25,475 bases of DNA, from positions 1 to 25,475 of the forward strand of contig JAIFNF010000305.1 of assembly GCA_020047885.1 (NCBI GenBank), given 5' to 3'. The position numbers were made by a program, and so were the translations under genes. Below are positions 1 to 5,371 of this stretch, piece after piece. Origin of the DNA: Gammaproteobacteria bacterium (GTDB lineage Bacteria > Pseudomonadota > Gammaproteobacteria > Competibacterales > Competibacteraceae). The notes under the pieces were generated by a model. It saw only the letters and a program-made list of their open reading frames with translations, searched no databases and was not told the DNA's origin. Position 1 is the first letter of the stretch; each line of letters begins with the position of its first letter.

Positions 1-43
1 ATGCAGGTTCATCATCAACAATCAGCAGGCGTTTCTCATTCAT
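1..43 (-). CDS. Response regulator receiver protein, N-terminal fragment (runs off left edge)
   Basis: Only the first 14 codons are in the window. They read MNEKRLLIVDDEPA, the usual first strand and acidic pocket (IVDDE) of a two-component receiver domain, where the aspartates bind Mg2+ next to the phospho-acceptor. Output domain and function lie outside the window. I placed the start at the ATG at 41-43 because receiver domains begin a few residues before the LLIVDDE strand. The same frame is open further upstream and could start at other codons. The ATG overlaps the stop of a 31-codon ORF by ATGA. Identification rests on this short motif alone. Confidence 0.55.
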   Translation of the reverse strand, partial: MNEKRLLIVDDEPA

Positions 44-135
44 AAGGATTCCAGCGCCAGGGTTGGCGATTGAGCGATCAATTTCTTTAGATTGACAATA
101 ATCGTAACGACTAACGTATCCCATCGAAGCGTCAT
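40..135 (-). CDS. Possible 31-aa peptide between two ATGA overlaps
   Basis: A short ORF starts at the ATG at 133-135 and stops at 40-42. It overlaps the stop of the 122-aa ORF upstream by ATGA and the ATG of the response regulator downstream by ATGA. It has a hydrophobic stretch near its start (TLVVTIIVNL). The two tight overlaps suggest translational coupling, but overlaps this short can arise by chance. I recognise no family. It may equally be the frameshifted tail of the upstream ORF. Confidence 0.2.
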   Translation of the reverse strand: MTLRWDTLVVTIIVNLKKLIAQSPTLALESL

Positions 136-500
136 GGTCTGGGCTTGGAAACGTGTAGGAAATCGCGATCGGGAAGGCTGGCAGCACACGGGAGGCATGA
201 ACGACCGACTACGGGCGGGTTCACGAGGGCATCGTGAATCTGGAAGTCCTGGAGTTGATCCAGCAAGTTCAACAGCGGGGGGGAGGAGCGGGGCGGTGGA
301 TAGTGCTGATACCCCTCGTTGAGGGTCGCCTGATAACGATGTTCAAATCCGGTGATCACCGCTGCGGCTAGGGCGGTCTGGCTTACCACCTGGTCGGCGT
401 CCACCGCGGTTTTGATCTCGACCAAATCGTCGGTAATCGCCTCCTCTCCTTTCAGAAAGGCGCGATGGATCTCGTCACGGGTGGGAATTTGAAGGTTCAT
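132..500 (-). CDS. Hypothetical protein, 122 aa
   Basis: The ORF starts at the ATG at 498-500 and has no convincing ribosome-binding site. The first 80 residues look protein-like (IPTRDEIHRAFLKGEEAI, then an acidic/alanine-rich helical stretch). After a PPPRSSPPLL linker the tail, with cysteines and prolines, looks less like a natural fold, so the end may be frameshifted. I do not recognise the family. The N-terminus vaguely recalls short N-terminal segments of some transposase-associated proteins, but that is not enough for a name. It reads toward the response regulator fragment and ends in an ATGA overlap with the 31-aa ORF. Confidence 0.35.
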   Translation of the reverse strand: MNLQIPTRDEIHRAFLKGEEAITDDLVEIKTAVDADQVVSQTALAAAVITGFEHRYQATLNEGYQHYPPPRSSPPLLNLLDQLQDFQIHDALVNPPVVGRSCLPCAASLPDRDFLHVSKPRP

Positions 501-547
501 AGAGAAAGCATAAACGGCTCAGCGGCGTTCGGCAACCAGACCTCCAT

Positions 548-731
548 CTGCCGGAAGGCGTCTACCTAGCGACCGGGACTGGTGGCTCAGAGATGTATCT
601 TCACCGAGACTCTGGAAATTACCCGCGACGTAGCCAGAAAGTTGCGGGAGGCTTAAGCCAAACGTCAGAGGCTTCCCAAACTCAGGGAAACGGGGGATTC
701 CTTCGATTACCCATGGGTGGTGAGCGGCTGA
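548..731 (+). pseudogene. HicB-type antitoxin remnant, frameshifted and with an in-frame stop
   Basis: Two reading frames together spell a HicB-like antitoxin. Frame one, from 548, gives LPEGVYLAT. After a small deletion the next frame, from 576, gives GLVAQR, then FTETLEITRDVARKLREA, a TAA stop at 654-656, and beyond it AKRQRLPKLRETGDSFDYPWVVSG, ending in TGA at 729-731. HicB antitoxins of this type normally read LPEGVYLATSPDVQGLVA..., so a few codons are lost at about 575 and the stop at 654 probably replaced CAA. No start codon or N-terminus is recoverable upstream. HicB would bind and neutralise the HicA RNase and repress its own promoter; this copy cannot make a full protein. Confidence 0.6.
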
Positions 732-815
732 ATGGGGCGGCTGGTCGGTTTTCGTTATCGCGAGATCGTCAGGCGGCTAAAGCAGTTGGGTTTTGAGTTT
801 GACCGCCAGGCGAAG
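732..815 (+). pseudogene. HicA-type mRNA interferase remnant, truncated
   Basis: The ATG follows the HicB-remnant stop directly (TGA then ATG, no gap), the usual spacing of a HicB-HicA pair. It reads MGRLVGFRYREIVRRLKQLG then FEFDRQAK, a good match to the first helix and strand of HicA, a small double-stranded-RNA-binding-fold ribonuclease. Similarity stops at about 815, just before the GSH segment that carries HicA's catalytic histidine. The frame then runs on as antisense of the neighbouring higA gene. Truncation removed the active site, so no toxin is expected. The break lies next to the intact HigBA pair, which suggests that insertion of that region cut hicA. Confidence 0.6.
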
Positions 816-836
816 CGCGCCGACAAATTCAATTCG

Positions 837-1118
837 TTAGGCGGTTTCCAATACACGTACTTCAACGTGCAAACCTGCAGTTGCCGCCATGTCGACCAAG
901 GCATCAAGGCCAAACAGATTGACCTTGCCGCGCATCAGGTCAGAGATGCGCGACTGGGTCACGCCAAACAGCCGGGCAGCTTGCGTCTGGTTCATCTCGG
1001 TGCGTGTGATATGGCTCTTGAGCGCCATCATCAATTCGGAGCGCAGCTTCATGTTCTCGGCTTCGTCCGGCGTGTTTTCGATGGCGTCCCACACGCTGCC
1101 ATATCGTTGCTCGCTCAT
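837..1118 (-). CDS. higA: HigA-type antitoxin, XRE-family HTH protein, 93 aa
   Basis: A short DNA-binding antitoxin. A helix-turn-helix spans about residues 43-64 (NQTQAARLFGVTQSRISDLM), followed by KVNLFGLDALVDMAATAGLHVEV, the standard tail of the XRE antitoxins paired with Gp49-like HigB toxins. The ATG at 1116-1118 overlaps the toxin's TGA as ATGA, so translation is probably coupled. The toxin gene comes first, the typical higBA order and the reverse of most toxin-antitoxin pairs. Family knowledge: HigA neutralises HigB and represses the operon promoter. The gene appears complete. It lies tail-to-tail with the broken hicA remnant. Pair assignment is confident; the exact subfamily is less so. 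Confidence 0.85.
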   Translation of the reverse strand: MSEQRYGSVWDAIENTPDEAENMKLRSELMMALKSHITRTEMNQTQAARLFGVTQSRISDLMRGKVNLFGLDALVDMAATAGLHVEVRVLETA

Positions 1119-1453
1119 TGTACCAACTCCTTCAACAAGTCCCGGTAACGCTTGGCGGCCAAGTCCAAGTCTGCCTTGCTGGTTTTTTCCGTCTTTTTCT
1201 GGAAGCAGTGCAGTACATAGACGGCATCAGCAAATTTGGCCACATAAATCACGCGGAACGCGCCTGCCATATCATGAATCCGAATCTCCCGCACTCCCTG
1301 CCCAACCGCGTTCATGGGCTTCCAGTCGTCGGGCTCAAAGCCGTGCTGCACTTGGTCAATCTGATGACCAGCCTCACGCCGAGCTGTCAGGGGAAAGGCT
1401 CGCAAGTCGTCCAGCGCACTACCAACAAATTCGACGGGTTTCAGATCGCTCAT
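1115..1453 (-). CDS. higB: HigB-type toxin, Gp49-like/RelE-fold mRNA interferase
   Basis: Belongs to the phage Gp49-like (DUF891) toxin family, which has the RelE fold and cleaves mRNA on the ribosome. Family marks: KPVEFVGSALDDLRAFPLTARREAGHQIDQVQHG at the start, then the central VREIRIHD, GAFRVIYVA, AVYVLHCFQKKT strands, and a final helix ending in RYRDLL. I chose the ATG at 1451-1453 (protein begins MSDLKPVEF, 112 aa). An in-frame ATG at 1468 adds five residues and has a GGGAAA stretch upstream, so it cannot be excluded. The gene overlaps higA by ATGA. No frameshift or missing core strand is visible, so the toxin could be active. Confidence 0.85.
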   Translation of the reverse strand: MSDLKPVEFVGSALDDLRAFPLTARREAGHQIDQVQHGFEPDDWKPMNAVGQGVREIRIHDMAGAFRVIYVAKFADAVYVLHCFQKKTEKTSKADLDLAAKRYRDLLKELVQ

Positions 1454-1536
1454 GGAGTCAGTATGCAATTTTTTCCCGCGTAAATTTTCCTGTGGTCAAG
1501 CAGACCTGACACCGTTGCTTTTTCTAAACGGCAGAC

Positions 1537-2328
1537 TTAACGCAATATCTGCCAACGCCCATCTAGAAAGCCTAAGAAAAGTTGAAGTGGGTAATCCTTC
1601 GATTCCGCACGCAAAATTGGGCGGAACTCGCGATCAATCAGTTCAACCAACCGGCCGTCGGCGCAAAGACGGAAATCAAAGGCATCTTCATCTAAAGGCG
1701 CGATTCGCCATTCAGGGTCGCCAAGGCAGGTAGCAAATCCGGCCCGAAATCGTTTTTCACGTATTTCCGCAGTCATTCCAAGATAGGCATGTGCGTATTC
1801 AGCAAAGTATAGCTGCCCAGCCTTCAGAAAGAACTCGGCATCGCACTCAGCAAACGCCTTATGCGCTCTTTTAACAGCCTTAACAATCGTCTCTCTAAGT
1901 TCCGGGGTTAATGAAAGCCGTTGCGAGCGTTGCCATGCCCAAGGCCCAATACCAATTTTCAAAGAACATTTTTCAACAATTGTCTGTGTCGGCATCGACA
2001 GAGCACTTTCGCCCGCCTTAAAAACAGCAACCATCATGTCGCGACCGTCTCCACTGCCAGGAAAATCGCCTGGTTCATAGAATACTAACTTCGCTTCAAT
2101 CTTGGCCGCAGGCGAGGGCGATACTAATCGAGGCTCACGTGAAGTTGATGGCGTCATACCGGGAAACGGGATCACAGTCAGAATGTTATCACCATTATGA
2201 ACAAACTCGGCTACTGGCTTCGTCAACAACTTGGGAATATCCGTTGCTACAGTACGGTGAATGGGAAAATCGTTCAGCCAAATTTCGGCTTCACAACTTT
2301 CAATGCGCAAATCAACATGTGGGATCAC
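1537..2328 (-). CDS. Hypothetical protein at end of VgrG operon (candidate immunity or partner), 263 aa
   Basis: The start is a GTG at 2326-2328 with GAGGT nine bases upstream. It lies 17 bases after the stop of the 670-aa candidate cargo gene, so the two are very likely co-transcribed. The N-terminal part looks beta-rich (EIWLNDFPIH, PVAEFVHNGDNILTVIPFPG). A helical middle follows (LTPELRETIVKAVKRAHKAFAECDAEFFLKAGQLYFAEYAHAYLG). The last strand is YPLQLFLGFLDGRWQILR. No signal peptide or transmembrane segment is visible. I do not recognise a named family. Position as the last gene, directly behind a cargo candidate, is where T6SS immunity proteins sit, so immunity is an inference from context only; an accessory or second cargo role is also possible. 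Confidence 0.7.
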   Translation of the reverse strand: MIPHVDLRIESCEAEIWLNDFPIHRTVATDIPKLLTKPVAEFVHNGDNILTVIPFPGMTPSTSREPRLVSPSPAAKIEAKLVFYEPGDFPGSGDGRDMMVAVFKAGESALSMPTQTIVEKCSLKIGIGPWAWQRSQRLSLTPELRETIVKAVKRAHKAFAECDAEFFLKAGQLYFAEYAHAYLGMTAEIREKRFRAGFATCLGDPEWRIAPLDEDAFDFRLCADGRLVELIDREFRPILRAESKDYPLQLFLGFLDGRWQILR

Positions 2329-2345
2329 TGTACTATTACCTCGTT

Positions 2346-4358
2346 TTAGTTTGATAAATCTAATAAGTCACCAGTCCAGAGTTGCATTTCATCGTACAAA
2401 GGTACTTTAACCTCTGTCTGCGCCTCCTTACCTAAACTCCCTTTGTAGGTCACTGCAGTTTCAAGACGAACCAGCTTGCTGTCAATGCTTGGGGCCTTCT
2501 TAAAGCTGACTTGAGGTACACCGGTAAACTTCAATCCTCCTTTTAGCTTGGCAGCAGCATCCACAAGGTGGATGCCAACCGCATTAGCCCGACAAACGCC
2601 ACTAAGTTCACCAGTGAGTTCCGCCCCAAGTTTAGGAGCCGGTGTGTCAAAATCATTCCCTACCTTCCAGTTGAGCGATGTTTGACCAGCAAGTGTTCCT
2701 TCAACCTTAACGGTGATCTCAGCAACCGTCCAAAATACGGCATCAACCTTGACTTCTAAGCCCGCCATCAATGTCAAGCTAGCCCCGAACACGATCAGAT
2801 CAAACTCAAGAGAATAATACTTTCTTACGGCAATGTATCGGTCCGATCGATAGGAATAGCACAACTCCTTACGTGTCTCTTCCTCGATATCTTCTTCATT
2901 TTGAACTCCCCACTTCCCCCTGATCGTTCCCTCCAGAACCTTGAGATCAAAGGTCGCCTTCCAGCCCACTGCCGGGACAATCTCTTTAATATTTTCAATA
3001 GCTTTTTTAATACTTTTTATTAAATTTAAAATTTTATTCAAGTAGTTGCTAAAATCAATTACTTCACCATTTTTTATCAGGGTAAAAGCTGGCCGTACCT
3101 CAATTTCTTTTTTATTATTTTTCTCATATTTCGGTTGGAGTACGCCATCGGAATCTATTGCTAATACTGTCTTACGTGAATCCGTTTGGCGACTTAATAC
3201 CAGCTTACCCGATGAACGTTTCTCAACTGAGCCTTCCACCTCAGCGCTCGTTACCTTACCGTTTTTATCCACAGCTTGCTTCATTTCAGATTTATGTAAT
3301 TTTCCATCCTCCATAATAGCTTCTGCACTGGAGAACTCCGAGCTACCATCTTTTTTGTTAGTGGTTTCTTCTGTGGAAGACGTTACAACCTGTCCAAACT
3401 GTTTCGAAGAAATCGCCTCAGTGCGTTTACTTTGCCATTTCACATCGATAGATTTACTCCTCTCTGCCGAATAATTGAATACACTAGGATAAGTGAAAGT
3501 TAAAGTATATTCATCGCACGAGTAGGCGCGTACAAGACCAGTAAGCATCCCTAGGGGAGAACCCGAATCACGGATTGCACAACCATATGCTTGGATGCTC
3601 CACTCCTGCAATTTACCGCCAAATATCCAGTATTTCTTTAAAAGATATCCGTCGATTCCGCCTGATATAGGCCAGCCTATAATTGTGAATTCTTCGGTTT
3701 CGGTTTTCTTCCATGATTTCTTCTGCAGTGGTTCACACCAAACACTACTAATCGGGGTAATCTCGATAAGTGGATGAGTGGAAGGCGCACACGTTCCCAA
3801 ATATTTTGCTCTGGCAAACATAATCAATTTCTTCTTAATTTCTATTTTCTTTATTGATTTTTCGAATAATTCAGTATAAATTTTATTAATTAGGTACCCT
3901 GGTAAACTATCATTTTTGTTGATATAAAGATAATTAATCACGCGCTCCAGAACAATATCATACTGCGTCAGATCAGGTCTGAGATGCAAGGGTACACTTT
4001 TACTAAGTGGCTGATAACGCAGATGAGATGCTGCCCTCAAAAACTGGCTGGTATGACGATCGGCGATTACCAGCTCCATAACATCACAAGGTTGACGACT
4101 CACTGAATCTTGAGATTTCTGACTCTGGTCATAAACACAAACATCCACCATCTTGTCAGGTTTTGATGCTGGAATTCCATCATTAGTTGGCTTTGAGTGG
4201 TTAGGCGAGAGTTGGCTGACAAACCGACGATCAGGTTCTGGTGGATAACTCGCCACTGGCTGCGTTTCCGTTGAAGATTGGCTTGACGATGGCGGATAAC
4301 TCGCAGGTGCAGATGCGTTGTTTAAGGGCTGGCTCGAAAACTGATCCGGTGAACTCAT
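2346..4358 (-). CDS. Unrecognised 670-aa protein, candidate T6SS cargo effector
   Basis: Fourth gene of the VgrG operon, nine bases after the 127-aa gene, with AGAGG seven bases before its ATG. I do not recognise the family. Visible parts: residues 1-90 are low-complexity, rich in Ser/Pro/Gln, with ASYPP twice; about 95-300 is a mixed globular region containing Trp/Cys/Gly-rich strands (WPISGGIDGYLLKKYWIFGG); 310-420 is charged and Ser/Lys-rich; 438-461 is a Lys/Ile/Leu amphipathic helix; 465-670 is strand-rich, with alternating hydrophobic residues (LEVKVDAVFWTVAEITVKVEG) and a hydrophobic patch at about 518-534. No PAAR, Rhs, lipase GXSXG or peptidase motif is seen. Base composition is clearly more A+T-rich than the flanking vgrG, consistent with transfer. 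Place behind vgrG and its adaptor suggests a secreted toxin, possibly membrane-acting; this is inference. Confidence 0.8.
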   Translation of the reverse strand: MSSPDQFSSQPLNNASAPASYPPSSSQSSTETQPVASYPPEPDRRFVSQLSPNHSKPTNDGIPASKPDKMVDVCVYDQSQKSQDSVSRQPCDVMELVIADRHTSQFLRAASHLRYQPLSKSVPLHLRPDLTQYDIVLERVINYLYINKNDSLPGYLINKIYTELFEKSIKKIEIKKKLIMFARAKYLGTCAPSTHPLIEITPISSVWCEPLQKKSWKKTETEEFTIIGWPISGGIDGYLLKKYWIFGGKLQEWSIQAYGCAIRDSGSPLGMLTGLVRAYSCDEYTLTFTYPSVFNYSAERSKSIDVKWQSKRTEAISSKQFGQVVTSSTEETTNKKDGSSEFSSAEAIMEDGKLHKSEMKQAVDKNGKVTSAEVEGSVEKRSSGKLVLSRQTDSRKTVLAIDSDGVLQPKYEKNNKKEIEVRPAFTLIKNGEVIDFSNYLNKILNLIKSIKKAIENIKEIVPAVGWKATFDLKVLEGTIRGKWGVQNEEDIEEETRKELCYSYRSDRYIAVRKYYSLEFDLIVFGASLTLMAGLEVKVDAVFWTVAEITVKVEGTLAGQTSLNWKVGNDFDTPAPKLGAELTGELSGVCRANAVGIHLVDAAAKLKGGLKFTGVPQVSFKKAPSIDSKLVRLETAVTYKGSLGKEAQTEVKVPLYDEMQLWTGDLLDLSN

Positions 4359-4367
4359 GGGAAACCT

Positions 4368-4751
4368 CTATTCAACAGTGGTAGGTGTAGATCGAGCCGC
4401 GTTGTCAAGTTTTTGATGCCATCGATGAATGAGTTGGTAGAGCTTGCTTGGCGGGTTCAGTGTGTTATCTTCAACAATCGTGGAGAACCACTCCGGCATT
4501 GTTCGCACACCCAAGGCGATTTTCATTTCAACCATCACCATGGCAACTTCGGTAATTTCGCTCTCGTTATGCAGACCCCATTCCGGGGCTGTAATAGCGA
4601 TTTTTTCAACGAATGTACGCAAATCATCACGCGGCATTGATGCTAATTGGTCGCCGTAACACTGGGAGAGGTATACAACCAACCGCGACACGAATTGCTC
4701 TTGATATTCGAGACGCATTGTCTCGATTTGTTCTTCTCGAATACTCAGCAC
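4368..4751 (-). CDS. Small T6SS-associated accessory protein, 127 aa
   Basis: Starts at a GTG (4749-4751) with AAGGGA upstream; the N-terminus MLSIREEQIETM matches small helical proteins that I recall beside VgrG and DUF4123 genes (pattern: short IR-x-EQ start, a RLVVYLSQCY-like helix, then an ITEVAMVMVEMKIALG-like helix). No enzymatic motif or membrane segment. It sits between the DUF4123 adaptor and the large candidate cargo, nine bases before the latter. A role in loading or stabilising the cargo is inferred from position. An internal ATG at codon 12 is a possible shorter start. Confidence 0.7.
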   Translation of the reverse strand: MLSIREEQIETMRLEYQEQFVSRLVVYLSQCYGDQLASMPRDDLRTFVEKIAITAPEWGLHNESEITEVAMVMVEMKIALGVRTMPEWFSTIVEDNTLNPPSKLYQLIHRWHQKLDNAARSTPTTVE

Positions 4752-4831
4752 TGTAAAATTCCCTTAATTTAATCGAATAACCACAATTTAAAGCGCGAAG
4801 AATCCTGTAAATAATATCAATCAAGAATCAT

Positions 4832-5371
4832 TTAAACTAAACCCAGCTTCACCAGTTCAGTTTTGCCCTCCCCACCCTCGACCCAAAACTTCAACAGCGT
4901 TGCTGGAACTTCGCCCTCCATCACATAGCGCAACACTGGCCCGAACACCGTTTCGAGTTCCTCTAAATTGCACGTCGGCAGATAAACACGCAGCACCCGG
5001 GGATCGTAATAGCGGAAATAGAGCGGCTTCAAATCCGGGCCATAGACCTTCAGGAACGTCCGCAGATGCATCCTCAAGGTCCGTAAATTCGCCCGGCTGA
5101 TCGCAAACACCCCCCAGTGCTTCCCCCACCCTTCCTGCATCAGCCAGTCGGTAAAGGGATGATCGAAGGGAACCGCCGCCAGATATGGCGCAACCTGAGC
5201 CAAATCCGGCTCCAGTTCCCCCCGATACAGACATTCCGCCTCCACCTCCAGACGCGCCAGCGTCTGCGGCAACTGGGGAACCGAAGCGCCATCCAGAATA
5301 GCGTAGACGGTCGTTTCGGGAATCGCAAACAACTGTTGAAGAATCGCTTGATCGAGAACGGACTTACTCAT
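4832..5371 (-). CDS. DUF4123 T6SS effector adaptor, 179 aa
   Basis: DUF4123 proteins (Tap/TEC adaptors) bind a specific effector and load it on the cognate VgrG spike before T6SS firing; they are cytoplasmic and not exported. Family marks here: TTVYAILDGASVPQL near the start, LYRGELEPDLAQVAPYLAAV, then LMQEGWGKHWGVFAISRANLRTLRMHLRTFLKVYGPDLKPLYFRYYDPRVLRVYLPTC in the middle, all typical. Length is normal for the shorter members. Its ATG (5369-5371) overlaps the vgrG stop by ATGA, so the two are translationally coupled and probably function together. The downstream cargo candidate is therefore the likely client. Confidence 0.88.
   Translation of the reverse strand: MSKSVLDQAILQQLFAIPETTVYAILDGASVPQLPQTLARLEVEAECLYRGELEPDLAQVAPYLAAVPFDHPFTDWLMQEGWGKHWGVFAISRANLRTLRMHLRTFLKVYGPDLKPLYFRYYDPRVLRVYLPTCNLEELETVFGPVLRYVMEGEVPATLLKFWVEGGEGKTELVKLGLV

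Noticed and set aside
732..1148. 138-aa plus-strand ORF starting with HicA-like sequence
   Set aside because: Only the first 28 codons match HicA; the rest is antisense to higA, so it is a remnant running on by chance.
1500..1536. Terminator after the T6SS operon (CCGTT/AACGG)
   Set aside because: Short stem with a long loop and no T-run after it on the minus strand.
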